Positions 25,899 through 35,026 of a stretch of 49,937 bases of DNA are shown in pieces. A program made the position numbers and the translations under genes. This stretch comes from an uncultured Rubrobacteraceae bacterium (GTDB taxonomy: Bacteria > Actinomycetota > Rubrobacteria > Rubrobacterales > Rubrobacteraceae): positions 1 to 49,937 of the forward strand of contig CADCVH010000020.1 in NCBI GenBank assembly GCA_902806085.1, in the 5' to 3' direction. Under the pieces are notes generated by a model. It was given only the letters and a program-made list of their open reading frames with translations, searched no databases and was not told where the DNA came from. How positions within the stretch are numbered: position 1 is the first letter of the stretch; every line of letters starts with the position of its first letter.

Positions 25899-25944
25899 GG
25901 GTGACCGACGGGGCTCGAACCCGCGACCTTCGGAGCCACAATCC
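25899..25944 (-). other. 3' part of tRNA-His, probable attachment (att) site
   Basis: The minus strand from 25944 to 25899 reads as the 3' 46 nt of a tRNA. GGA-TTGTGGC-TCC is an anticodon loop with anticodon GTG (His), followed by the T arm CGGGTTCGAGCCCCG and the 3' acceptor strand CGGTCAC with C discriminator. Nothing 5' of it (above 25944) forms the D arm or 5' acceptor, so it is not a functional gene. Truncated 3' tRNA copies are the usual mark left when an element integrates into a tRNA gene. Since the cut side faces right, the element should lie at higher coordinates. Confidence 0.7.
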
Positions 25945-26192
25945 CCGCCCCCGCGTCCCGTTACGTCCTGACCCGACGGAGATAACCCTTTAGATATGCG
26001 CGATCCGGCGGCGTTGCCGCCGGCCGGTCTCCCATTGTGTCCCGGTCCGTTCCGATCCTACTGCTGCCGCGCTGCTGCCACCACGGGAGTTGCTGGCACT
26101 CCCCAGAAATAAGTACGCATATGCCCATTTGGGTACCGTTTCGAAAGGTTGCTTCTATATACACAAGCCCAAGAGACGGAAAGGCGGTCGGG

Positions 26193-26387
26193 ATGGCCCA
26201 AGGCGACAGAGAGTGGATGAAGGTACCGGAGGCCGCGGCGTACTTCAGGATCCCGAGGAGCAGGATGTACGAGCTTATCCAGTGTGGGGAACTGCCCGCC
26301 GTGCGCATCGGGGTGAAGAGCATCCGCGTGAACCGCCGGGAAGTGGAGCAGTTCCTGCGGGAGAACAGCCCCGCGGGGCCACGGTAG
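26193..26387 (+). CDS. Excisionase/MerR-like HTH DNA-binding protein
   Basis: This 64-residue protein is a single HTH_17-type domain: MKVPEAAAYFRIPRSRMYEL, then IQCGELPAVRIGVKSIRVNR and REVEQFLREN. This 'helix-turn-helix, wing' pattern is found in excisionases (Xis/AlpA-like) and in transcription factors of integrative elements. The start is ATG 26193, with AAAGG about ten bases upstream; a longer open frame starts at 26037 but its first 52 residues have no domain. It is the first gene of the element next to the att remnant, which is where an xis gene is expected. Confidence 0.82.
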   Translation: MAQGDREWMKVPEAAAYFRIPRSRMYELIQCGELPAVRIGVKSIRVNRREVEQFLRENSPAGPR

Positions 26388-26544
26388 ATCCCGAAGCAAC
26401 CGGCGCACGGCTCGTATTGGTGCGTCGACTTCTTGGCGAGATTGGACGATCGGGGACAAAGAAGCTGGTCCGGGCACCCGAAGACGAAACGAGCGTCTGC
26501 CGGCAACTGCACCGCGAAACAGCCACATGAATGGAGGTAACGGT

Positions 26545-27123
26545 ATGGCGGAGGGTGGAGAGAAGGTTTCATATTACGCGGTGGACGGGCTGCGGGCCTG
26601 CCGCTATGCCGCCGGTTTCACGCAGAAGGAACTTGCGGAGGCGGTCGGCAGCCACCAGACTCACATAGCCGAACTGGAAACCTTCCTCAACGCTACGGGC
26701 GACATGTTCGATCGCTTGTGCGAGGCGCTGGGGGTTTTCGTCGACGACCTTTTGTACGGGCGTGGATCGAGGGGTTGGGCGAGGCCGGATAGCCAATGGT
26801 GGCATGCAGCCGATCCGGCGGAGCTCGCCAGGTGGGAGAGGCACCTCCAGGTAAACCGGATCAAGGCCCGCGGGAAGTTCGGCAACGCCCCCGGCACGGC
26901 GCTCCTGCGCGGGCTGAAGGACTGCCGGGAGGCGTCTGGCCTCACCCAGCGCGAAGTGGCGCGGAGGATCGGCAGCAACCAGTCGACCATCGTGAAACTC
27001 GAGAAGCGGTACGCGCCGCGCGGCGCCTATATGAAGACTATCCGGAAGCTCTGCCTCGCCCTCGACGTGTCGCCCGCGGACCTGATGTGCGGCCCGGAGA
27101 ACGAAGGCAGGCGACCCGGATGA
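26545..27123 (+). CDS. Protein with two XRE (Cro/CI) HTH domains
   Basis: This 192-residue protein has two separate Cro/CI-type HTH domains. The first (about 10-65) reads GLRACRYAAGFTQKELAEAV with GSHQTHIAELETFLNA. The second (about 120-180) reads GLKDCREASGLTQREVARRI with GSNQSTIVKLEKRYAP. A linker carries charged residues and SQWWHAADPAELARWERHL. A double HTH in one chain would let a monomer bind two half-sites. It is probably a regulator of the element. ATG 26545 is chosen for GGAGG (26533-26537) at seven bases; an upstream in-frame ATG at 26527 would place that site inside the gene. Confidence 0.85.
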   Translation: MAEGGEKVSYYAVDGLRACRYAAGFTQKELAEAVGSHQTHIAELETFLNATGDMFDRLCEALGVFVDDLLYGRGSRGWARPDSQWWHAADPAELARWERHLQVNRIKARGKFGNAPGTALLRGLKDCREASGLTQREVARRIGSNQSTIVKLEKRYAPRGAYMKTIRKLCLALDVSPADLMCGPENEGRRPG

Positions 27124-27261
27124 CCAGGACTCGGCCCGTCGAGAGGACCAAGCACGGTGCCGTAAGCGCCGCCGCGACACCGGTTCGCGCCCGCGGTGCC
27201 GCCGCTGTCACACCCTTTCGCACCTCGTCTTTAAGGAGAACGCCAGTACGAGGAGGCAAGA

Positions 27262-27537
27262 GTGCACCGGGCCCCACGGAAGGAAGACCGAGAAGGATGC
27301 CGAGGCAAGGGCATACCCCTCCCCGCGCTGCGGGCGGCGAGGCGGGACGCGGCGCTCAGCCAGCGTCAGCTCGCGGAGCGGGCCGCCGTCTCTCCCAATA
27401 CCGTTCGTTTGATCGAGACCGGGAGTCGAGGCTGCTACCCGTCGACCCTGCGCAAGCTTGCCTTTGCCCTCGGCGTGGAGCCGGCGACGCTCGTGCGAGG
27501 GCGCCGCCCCGAGCGGCAGGATCGGCAGGACACATAA
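27262..27537 (+). CDS. Small XRE-family HTH regulator
   Basis: This 91-residue single-domain XRE regulator has the HTH at about residues 23-75: LRAARRDAALSQRQLAERAA and VSPNTVRLIETGSRGCYPST, then LRKLAFALGVEPATL. The start is GTG 27262 with AGGAGG five bases upstream (27251-27256). It is 138 bp downstream of the double-HTH gene. A perfect 12-bp hairpin follows its stop codon. Probably a repressor of element functions. Confidence 0.85.
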   Translation: MHRAPRKEDREGCRGKGIPLPALRAARRDAALSQRQLAERAAVSPNTVRLIETGSRGCYPSTLRKLAFALGVEPATLVRGRRPERQDRQDT

Positions 27538-27542
27538 GAGTA

Positions 27543-27586
27543 GGGCCCCGTCGGTCGACACGGACCAGGTGACGCCGACGGGGCCC
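27543..27586. terminator. 12-bp perfect hairpin after the XRE gene
   Basis: GGGCCCCGTCGG (27543-27554) pairs perfectly with CCGACGGGGCCC (27575-27586) around a 20-base loop. It starts six bases after the XRE stop and ends 63 bp before the primase start. No T tract follows, so it could be a terminator or an operator controlling replication genes. Confidence 0.5.
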
Positions 27587-27649
27587 CGAATCCCCCGCCC
27601 CGGTACCGACCTAGCGAAAAGGGAGCACCGGGCAACACGGAGGAAGGTT

Positions 27650-28576
27650 ATGTTAAACCAAGATAACTCGTCCGTGCGGGAGCCCGCGCGGCACCTCGCC
27701 ACCCTGCACCCCTACCCGCGCCCCGAGGAGCGCGTCGAGATCCGCTTCAGGCCCGCCGACGCTGTGGGCCCCATGCGCCAGGAGTTCCACCAGAGCGCCG
27801 AGGCGGCGGCTCACCGCTCCGCCGCCCTCGCCCCGACCCACGACGTCTATATGGGTGTCGCGCCACGCTCGGGAGAGGTCGGCACGAAGGCGGGCGTCCC
27901 CCGGGTCCAGGCAATCTGGGCCGACCTCGACGCAAAAGGCGGCCGCACCCGCGAGGGCCGGCTCGCGCAGCTCGGTGGCCTCCCCTGCCAGCCCTCGATG
28001 CTGGTCTGGACCGGCGGCGGCTACCACGCCTATTGGCTGCTCGCAAAGGCGGCGGAGGGCCCGGAGGAGATGGCCCTGGCCGAGACGGCCATGCGCCTGC
28101 TGGCCGCCGGGCTCGGAGGGGATTCCGTGCACGACCGCCCTCGCGTCCTGCGGGTCGCGGGCACCCTGAACCACAAATACGGGGAGCCGCGCCCCGTCGT
28201 GCTGGAGCGCTGCGAGCCGGAGCTCCGCCACGACCTCGAGGCCCTGCTGAAGATGGCCGAGTCGCTACCCAGCGCCCCTGACTCCGGCATGGACGGGTCC
28301 GGCTCCGCGCCGCGCGACGTCCTCGCCGGGCCCATCCGGGATGGCGGGCGCAACGTCGCGCTTGCGAGCGTCGCCGGTTCGCTCAGGGACCGCGGCCTCG
28401 ACGCCGGGACCATCGGCGTGGTGCTGCTGGAGGTGAACGGCCGCAGGTGCGCGCCCCCGCTCGAAGACGAGGAGGTGCTCGGCATCGCGAGGTCCGTCGG
28501 GCGCTACCGTCCGGGCAAGCCCAGGTACGCGCGGTCGCCTGTCCGGCGCGTCCGCGACAACAAGGAAGGGCGGTGA
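27650..28576 (+). CDS. Archaeo-eukaryotic-type primase-polymerase with PriCT domain
   Basis: This 308-residue replication protein has a catalytic half with the acidic motif WADLDAK (90-96, DxD), a TGGGYHAYWLL strand and HDRPRVLRVAGTLNHK, the pattern of RepB/prim-pol (AEP) primases of plasmids and phages. The C-terminal third (VASVAGSLRDRGLDAGTIGV and EDEEVLGIARSVGRY) matches a PriCT-1 domain. It would make primers for the element's replication. The start is ATG 27650 with GGAGGAAGG upstream (27640-27648). The open frame extends 192 bases further up but has no domain there. The stop overlaps the helicase GTG (GTGA). Confidence 0.82.
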   Translation: MLNQDNSSVREPARHLATLHPYPRPEERVEIRFRPADAVGPMRQEFHQSAEAAAHRSAALAPTHDVYMGVAPRSGEVGTKAGVPRVQAIWADLDAKGGRTREGRLAQLGGLPCQPSMLVWTGGGYHAYWLLAKAAEGPEEMALAETAMRLLAAGLGGDSVHDRPRVLRVAGTLNHKYGEPRPVVLERCEPELRHDLEALLKMAESLPSAPDSGMDGSGSAPRDVLAGPIRDGGRNVALASVAGSLRDRGLDAGTIGVVLLEVNGRRCAPPLEDEEVLGIARSVGRYRPGKPRYARSPVRRVRDNKEGR

Positions 28577-31500
28577 TTGGGGTGGCCGAAACCAAGTACT
28601 ACGAGGTCGAGGGATTCCGTTTCGGGTTCATCCCCGACGGCTCCCCCATGAGGGGGACGCTCAGGACCGAGTGCCCGGAGCGCGAGCCCTACGCCGCTTA
28701 CCTCCACCTAGCCAAGGCGCGGGAGAGGGAGCGCTACGCCAAGGAGGCGGCGGAGCGCCTCGGCGAAAACGCCGAGCGCGTGGCTGGGGTCATAGCCGAC
28801 CTCTGCTCCGCGAGGTTCGAGGAGGTTGCGGCGGCAACGGGAGCCGAGGGCGATGACGAGGAAGCTGCTCCAGGGATACCCTACCGACAGACGCCCTACG
28901 GCCTGGTGCTTGAGAAGCCCACGAAAGACGGCCTGGTGGATGTCCCGCTTACTAACTTCAGCGCGAGGATCGTGGGCGACGTGGTCGAGGACGACGGGGC
29001 CGAGCAGCGGCGCTCTTTCGAGATCGAGGCCGAGCTCCGCGGCAGCGGGTCGTCGTTCTCGGTCCCGGCCGAGCGGTTCTCGGTCATGGCATGGCCCTCG
29101 GAGCACCTCGGGGCCTCCGCCATCGTGTACCCGGGCTTCGGGACCAAGGACCACGCGCGGGCGGCGATACAGATGGTGTCGGGAGATGTTCCCCTGCGCC
29201 GGCTCTATGCCCATACAGGCTGGCGCCGGATCGGCGAAGAGTGGGCCTACTTGCACGCCGGCGGGCCGATAGGGTCGGAAGGGCCGCTGACGGGGGTAGA
29301 GGTCTCTTTGGGCGATGGCCGCCTCGGCGACTACTTGCTGCCGGCTCCACCCTCCGGTGACGATCTTGTAAGGGCCGTTTGTGCCTCGCTGCGGTTCCTG
29401 GAGCTAGCGCCCTTGCCGATCACCGTGCCCCTGCTTGCGGCCGCCTACCGCGCCCCCCTCGGCGAGGCGGCGCCGGTGGACCTCTCCCTTGCCCTGGTCG
29501 GCCCCACGGGCACGCAGAAGACGGAGCTCACGGCCATGGCCCAGGCCCACTACGGGGCCGCCTTCGACGGCCGATGCCTGCCCGCCAACTGGACCTCCAC
29601 GGAGAACGCCCTGGAGAAGCTGGCCTTCGCGGGCGAAGGACGCCCTCCTCGTCGTGGACGACTTCGCCCCCGGCGGCACCCTCTACGACGTGACGCGGCT
29701 GCACAGCAAGGCCGACCGGCTGCTTCGGGCGCAGGGCAACAGATCGGGCCGGGGCCGGATGCGGGCGGACACCACCCTGCGAGCAGAGTATTACCCCCGG
29801 GGCTTCATCGTCTCAAGCGGCGAGGACGTACCCCGGGGTCAGTCCCTGAGGTCCCGAATGCTCGTCCTCGAGGTCTCCCCGGGCGACGTGGACCTGGACG
29901 TTCTGACCAAGGTGCAGCTGGCGGCGGCACAGGGCCTGCTCGCCTCGACGATGAGCGCATACCTCCGCTGGCTCGCTCCGCGGATGGGCGACCCTCAGGC
30001 GAACCTGCCGATCCGCCTGAGGGATCTCAGAGCGGAAGCCGCCGGCGCGGGCGCGCACGCCCGCACCCCCGACGCCGTGGCGAGCCTCGTCCTGGGTTTC
30101 GAGTCGTTCTTGGAGTTTGCTGCGCAGTCCAGGGCCATCACGGACGCCCGGGCAGAGGAACTGCGGGCCAAGGGCAGGGAGTCGCTCTTGGAGGCGGCGA
30201 ACGCGCAGGCAGAGCACCAGTCCGGCGAAGAGCCGACGCAACGGTTCCTGGAGCTCCTCGGGGCCTGCATCGTGGCCGGCGAAGCCCACGTCGCCGCCAA
30301 GACGGGCGAGAAGCCCGAAGATCCCGGGCGCTGGGGGTGGCGCGAGATCGTCACGGTGACGGACGAGTACGAGCGCTCGGAATGGCGGCCGCAGGGTAGG
30401 TGCGTTGGTTGGCTAGAGAAGGACGGCTCCCTGCTGCTCGAGCCCGAAGCCTCCTTCGCGGCCGTCCAGCGGATGGCGCGAGAGCAGGGCTCCGGCCTGC
30501 CCATCACGCAGAGCACGCTCTGGAAGCGCCTGGCGGAGAAGGGACTGCTCGCCTCGCGGGACGCCGCGAGGGGCCGCAACAAAACCCGCGCCACCATCGC
30601 CGGGGAGCGCAAGACGGTCATCCACCTCGTGGCAGGCGCCTTATCCCCCGAGAACGGCCCTATCGGCCCCAACGACCCCACGCCCCCAGAAAACGGTCCC
30701 TCGGGCACGTCCTCGCGGGCCGATTCTTCCTCGCCCTCGACGGAATCGGCCCGCGAGGACGGCCCGAAGCCCGCGCAGACCGCACCCTCCGGGCCGGATG
30801 GGCCGGTAGGGCCGTTTACCGGAGGGGGGCAAGCCAGTAGAGGAGCGCAGGCCGCGCGGGAGGACCCGACCCGCGACTCCGAAGAGGGCGAGGATGTTAG
30901 CACTCCCTCGCGCGTGGAGGACGAGTTCCTGTTCGGGGACGACCACGATGACGGCCCCGAGGAAGAGGAGGTGGACCACTCCGGGGAACTCTTCGCCCTC
31001 GGCTGGCGCCGGGCGGAGACTTCCTTCATCTCCGCGGAGGGTGCCCAAGATGCCGGGAAAGAGGATCCAGTCGCCCGCAAACTGCGCTATGGGGTCGGCA
31101 TCTACAAGGACCGGAAGTGGTGGTCAGACGACATCGGGCATCCGACCCCCTTGGCTCTTACAGCTAAAGACCTCTGCGAGGCGGGGCCACCAATCGGGGA
31201 TGATGGTAAGCGCAGTGATGTTCCTTGGCCGGCGGCCGCGGAGGAAATGTCCCCCCGCCTGCGCCAAGCGGTCTCCTACCTGCAGGCCGAGAAACGCAGG
31301 TTCTGGGACCCGGGGTACAGCGCTTGGTGCGCCAGCATGCGCATCAACCACCCGCGCGATATGGAGAAGGCCTGCAAGGAGGCCAACCTTCACGCCGAGC
31401 TCTGGATCAACGAGGGCGCTGGCGAGGAGATCTGGGCCTTCGTCGCGCTCAGAGAGGGTTGGTACGTGCCCGACCGGGCCATCGAGGAGGCCGTCTGGCT

Positions 31501-31597
31501 GCGGGCGACCTCCGCCCGCAGCCCGTGGGCCGAGCCCGAACTCCTGCCCGACACCGTCGCCCCGCCCCTCGACGATCCACCCGAGCCCCGGGGGTGA
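28573..31597 (+). pseudogene. Primase-helicase (DUF927/SF3-like), frameshifted
   Basis: This large replication protein is split by a +1 shift. Frame one runs from GTG 28573 to about 29633 and has Walker A GPTGTQKTELTAMAQ near residue 309. From 29634 the sequence continues in another frame with Walker B ALLVVDDFAPGG, sensor-like GFIVSSGEDVPRG and a helical region (to about 30,640). After it comes a Pro/Ser/Asp-rich linker and a C-terminal domain of about 200 residues. One extra G in the GGG at 29631-29633 (GCGGGCG versus GCGGCG) explains the shift exactly. It could be a sequencing error or true inactivation; the rest of both halves shows no stop codon, so decay is recent if real. Confidence 0.8.
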
Positions 31598-31878
31598 CGG
31601 TCAGAGCAAGGAAGAACGGGGGCGGGGCGACCCCGCACCCCGGCGAGGCCGACGGGGTCTTCGGGTTCTGTACGGGAGTGAACCCCTCGGGCCTTCGAGC
31701 CCGACCCCGAGCGCTCCACGGAGACCGGCGAACCGGGCATCCGCAAAGGTGCACATCCGTCTACCGCCACACCTGGCGACGCCCCGTATCCGTCAGGCCG
31801 GCGGGAAGCGGCCCGGTCCCAGTCTCACGAACCCGATCGTTCAGGATTTTGGATGTGGACTTCGCGGAACAACCCTTC

Positions 31879-32109
31879 GAAACTGTCTGAAAAGGGGTAT
31901 TTGCGGGCTTACTCGGTACTCTAGCATTCATGAGAAGACTGTACTCGACCGATCTTTCCGATGCCGAATGGGCATGCCTTGAAGAGCACCTGCCGTCTCC
32001 GGAGAACGATGGGCGACCTCGGGTCCATAGTTTGCGTGAGATACTCGACGCCGTCTTCTACGTCGTCAAAAGCGGCTGCGCTTGGCGGCTCTTGCCCCGT
32101 GACTTCCCG
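31879..32109 (+). mobile_element. IS5-type element, left end and transposase N-terminus only
   Basis: GAAACTGTCTGAAAAGGG (31879-31896) resembles the terminal inverted repeat seen at 49.1 and 49.8 kb. The transposase starts at ATG 31930: MRRLYSTDLSDAEWACLEEH, LREILDAVFYVVKSGCAWRL and LPRDFPP are the N-terminal (DUF4096-type) domain of IS5/IS1182-like transposases. After PRDFPP (32109) similarity stops and no DDE domain follows. The element is a truncated remnant that marks the right limit of the foreign segment. The 32110-32278 stretch that follows holds no recognisable gene. Confidence 0.8.
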
Positions 32110-32278
32110 CCCTCTTCGTCCTTGAGGCTCTCTACGCCGCGTGGTCGGAGCGGCGCCAGCGCAAATCCCGCCTCGCACGGGCGCGAGAGTGAGCCGAGGA
32201 GCACCGCTACGAGCCGGTCCCATAGGGCAAGGACTTCCCCGAACCGCTGGGCGTTTTTCGTGGTCCGCCTTCGTGGTT

Positions 32279-33223
32279 TTATGCTGGCGAGCCCACACCA
32301 GTTCTCGCACTCTCTAGTCGGCTCAGAAAAAGTTCTTCGAAGGCTTCGGCTTGAACCCCCAAGGCAACCCGCGCGCCTAGGAACTCACCCTCCGCAAGGG
32401 TGCGAAAAAGCGTGGCACCTGCAGCGTGCCGACCTTCCAGTTCCACGTTCACCATCAGTTCTCGCATACTGAGGAGCTCGGGCGACACCAGGGCACCTAC
32501 CGCCAGCGGATCGTGCAGAAACGTGTAGCCCTGCTCCGCGAATCGGGGGTACAGTTCGACCTGCCTCCCCACTGCCTCGTGGAAAGCAGTCCCACCCGCG
32601 CGCACGCGGTCCACTCCGTCCTGGGTGATCTTGACTTTCGTCGTGACGTCAAGCGGAACGAGCGTCGTGGGCGCGCCGGAAGATAGGACCACGTGGGCCG
32701 CCTCCGGGTCGCACTTTACGTTGTGCTCCACGTAGGGAAGATGGAGGTCCGAAGCCCCCCTGGCCGCCCCGGCCATGATCGTCAGGTGTGCGAGCTGCTT
32801 AGGGAGGCGCGGCTCCTTCAAGAAGGCGAGAGCGACGTTGGTAAGCGGGCCGACGGCCACGAGGTGGATCTGACCCGGGTTCTCGGAGACCGTCCGCACG
32901 ATGAAATCCACGGCGTGCTCCTCATCCGGGGTTAGCTTTTCGTCGGCGGGCTCTAGCAATCCTACGCCCTCATGCCCCGGCCAGTATACGGACCGAAGCC
33001 CCAACAGGGGCTCGCGGGCGCCTACGGTTACCGGGACGGGCAGATGTCCGTGTAGCCGTAGCAGCTTGAGTGCCATGCGCGCCCGCAGGTCCACGTCACC
33101 GTAGACGCACGTTACGCCCTCCAGTGAGACCTCGGGGGAAGAGAGGATGAGCGCGAGCGCCAGGACGTCGTCCACGTCCGTGCCCATGTCCGTATCGAAA
33201 ATGATCCGTTGAGTCTCTTGCAT
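32279..33223 (-). CDS. Inosine/uridine-preferring nucleoside hydrolase
   Basis: This 314-residue enzyme splits ribonucleosides into base and ribose. The calcium-binding N-terminal signature is IIFDTDMGTDVDDVLAL (residues 7-23). Other features are VAVGPLTNVALAF, the TIMAGAARG region and VEHNVKCDPEAAHVVLSSG (NxxxDPEAA), with the C-terminal HDPLAVGAL (catalytic His/Asp). All are standard for the IunH/RihABC fold. It ends a minus-strand operon behind two permease genes and is separated from the second by one base, so it is co-transcribed. Together with the ribokinase it indicates the operon takes up nucleosides. Confidence 0.95.
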   Translation of the reverse strand: MQETQRIIFDTDMGTDVDDVLALALILSSPEVSLEGVTCVYGDVDLRARMALKLLRLHGHLPVPVTVGAREPLLGLRSVYWPGHEGVGLLEPADEKLTPDEEHAVDFIVRTVSENPGQIHLVAVGPLTNVALAFLKEPRLPKQLAHLTIMAGAARGASDLHLPYVEHNVKCDPEAAHVVLSSGAPTTLVPLDVTTKVKITQDGVDRVRAGGTAFHEAVGRQVELYPRFAEQGYTFLHDPLAVGALVSPELLSMRELMVNVELEGRHAAGATLFRTLAEGEFLGARVALGVQAEAFEELFLSRLESARTGVGSPA

Positions 33224-33224
33224 G

Positions 33225-34079
33225 CTACTCCTTCAGTCCTTGGCTGGATACAGAGCGAACGAAGTAAGGCTGGAGCGAGAGCAGGATTACCGCGGGTATG
33301 AGCGAGACTACCGTGGCCCCCGCGAACAGCGCCCCGAAGTTAAACTCGTACTGCCCCACGAACTGCGACAGTGCGACAGGCGCCACCTGCATACTCGGCT
33401 CCGTAATTATCAAGAGCGGCCACAAGTATGCTTGCCACTGACCCAGGAAGAGTATCAGGCCGGCTCCTATGAGCGCGGGCTTTGAGAGCGGCGCGTAGAT
33501 GCGCCAGAAGATCGTCCACCATCCCGCGCCGTCCACCCGGGCGGCCTCTTTCATCTCTTGAGGAATACCCATAAAGAACTGCCGCAGCACGAAGATGGCA
33601 AGCCCGTCGCCTATGGCGGGCAGCACCAGGCCGGCGTAGGTGTTCTGCAGGCCGAGCGTTCTGAACGTATCGGCGAGAGGGATGGCGATGGCGTCGAAGG
33701 GAATCAGGAAGCTCACCACGACCACCGCGAACACCGCAGAACGGAAGGGAAAACGCAGGACGCTAAGCGCGAAGGCCGCCGCAGAGCAGATCACGAGTCC
33801 GATAGTCACAGTCAGTACCGTGATCAGGACCGAGTTGAAGACGTTTCTGCCGAGCCGTCCGCCGAACAACTGGGCAAAGTTCTCAAGGGTTAGGGTCTTC
33901 GGAATTAGGGCGTACGGGGAAAGCGGCGACAGGAAGGCGAAGATCTCCTCCGCCGGCCTGAAGGCGCTGCTCACCATCCAGAAGAACGGTAAGAAAAACA
34001 TCAGGGCCACGACGGCGGCCAGCACGGTGAGCACGTAGCGTAAGAGAAACCTGCCGAGACCGCGTCCTTTTCGGGCCAT
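33225..34079 (-). CDS. Carbohydrate ABC transporter permease (MalG type)
   Basis: This 284-residue inner-membrane permease has six helices. The EAA loop that contacts the ATPase is EMKEAARVDGAGWWTIFWRI (EAAxxDGAxxxxxFxxIxxP family). FLPFFWMVSSAFRPAEEIFA is the standard MalG opening. The start is ATG 34079, inside a longer open frame reaching back into the preceding gene; the MalG-like sequence begins exactly there. It pairs with the permease upstream. No ATPase gene is in this operon, so a shared MsmX/MsiK-like ATPase must serve it. Confidence 0.93.
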   Translation of the reverse strand: MARKGRGLGRFLLRYVLTVLAAVVALMFFLPFFWMVSSAFRPAEEIFAFLSPLSPYALIPKTLTLENFAQLFGGRLGRNVFNSVLITVLTVTIGLVICSAAAFALSVLRFPFRSAVFAVVVVSFLIPFDAIAIPLADTFRTLGLQNTYAGLVLPAIGDGLAIFVLRQFFMGIPQEMKEAARVDGAGWWTIFWRIYAPLSKPALIGAGLILFLGQWQAYLWPLLIITEPSMQVAPVALSQFVGQYEFNFGALFAGATVVSLIPAVILLSLQPYFVRSVSSQGLKE

Positions 34080-34084
34080 ACCGC

Positions 34085-35008
34085 TCAGGCCCTTCCGTCG
34101 GCCGACAGGAGCCGGAACTGCAGTATCACTATCGACAGCATAATAATCAACAGTATCACCACCTGTGCCGAGGCCGTGGCCCGGTCGCCGACGACGAACG
34201 CGTTCTGATAAGCATCGAACATGATCAGGTTCGTGGACCGCCGCGGCCCCCCTCCTGTCAGCACCTGAATCGGTGCGAAGAGGATAAAGTTCGCGACGGT
34301 GTTGGCGACCAGGACGAAGGCGAGGGGGCGCCGCATAAGGGGCAACACTATGTGCCAGAACCTGTGCCACCAGTTTGCCCCGTCGATGGCGGCGGCCTCG
34401 AGGTACGTGTTCGGGATATCCTGCAGGCCGGCTATCAGGAAGACCATCCAGTACCCGACACCGATCCAGGACACGACAAGCATGATCGAGGGCAGCGCCT
34501 GGGTCGGCGAGGTGAAGAACGGCTGCGTGCCTATCCCAGCCGCTACCAACGCCGAGTTGACTATGCCGTCAGGGCGCAAAGCGGCCCCCCAAATTAGAGG
34601 GGAGATTCCCAGGGGAACGGAGAATGGCAGGAAAAGGAATAGACGCCAGGCCCGCGCCAAGGGTATCTTCTGGGTAAGGAGTACTGCCAATGCCAGAGCC
34701 GCGGCGGTCTGTGCCGGAACTACGATTGCGACGAACAGCAAAGTGGTCTTCACTGACCCCCAGAACTCCGAGGAGGTAAGCAGGGTCTTGTAATTGTCTA
34801 GCCCCGCGAAGGAACTGGAGACGCCGACGAGCACCACCGAGTTTTTGAGGCTCGTCACTAGCGCCGACGCTGCCGGCACGATCCGGAACAGGGCCAGCGC
34901 GACGAGCGCCGGGGCCAGGAACAGCAGCGCCGCCAGCACCTCTCCTCGGTCGAACGAGTCGAAGCGACGGCGCTTAGTCCGCCGCGGGGGCGTCTTTGCG
35001 TCGGTCAT
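34085..35008 (-). CDS. Carbohydrate ABC transporter permease (MalF type)
   Basis: This 307-residue permease has an N-terminal basic tail (TPPRRTKRRRFDSFDRGEVL) and six hydrophobic helices starting at about residue 28. The EAA loop is YLEAAAIDGANWWHRFWHIV, followed by LPLMRRPLAFVLVANTVANF. The gene lies 18 bp behind the binding-protein gene and five bp before the partner permease, all on the minus strand. The two form the membrane channel of a sugar-type importer whose ligand is probably a nucleoside or its sugar. Confidence 0.93.
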   Translation of the reverse strand: MTDAKTPPRRTKRRRFDSFDRGEVLAALLFLAPALVALALFRIVPAASALVTSLKNSVVLVGVSSSFAGLDNYKTLLTSSEFWGSVKTTLLFVAIVVPAQTAAALALAVLLTQKIPLARAWRLFLFLPFSVPLGISPLIWGAALRPDGIVNSALVAAGIGTQPFFTSPTQALPSIMLVVSWIGVGYWMVFLIAGLQDIPNTYLEAAAIDGANWWHRFWHIVLPLMRRPLAFVLVANTVANFILFAPIQVLTGGGPRRSTNLIMFDAYQNAFVVGDRATASAQVVILLIIMLSIVILQFRLLSADGRA

Positions 35009-35026
35009 GGTGCGTCCCTCATCAGC

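Larger units (their letters stand above)
25945..31878. mobile_element. Integrated plasmid/phage-like element, likely decayed
   Basis: From the tRNA-His remnant rightward the gene content changes: an excisionase-like HTH protein, two XRE regulators, a primase-polymerase with PriCT domain and a primase-helicase with a frameshift. All are on the plus strand, closely spaced, and unrelated to the metabolism on either side. Such sets are typical of integrative plasmids and satellite elements of actinobacteria. No integrase, relaxase, capsid or intact tRNA-His is seen; the right end is occupied by a broken IS5-type element at 31879. The right boundary is therefore uncertain. Confidence 0.6.
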
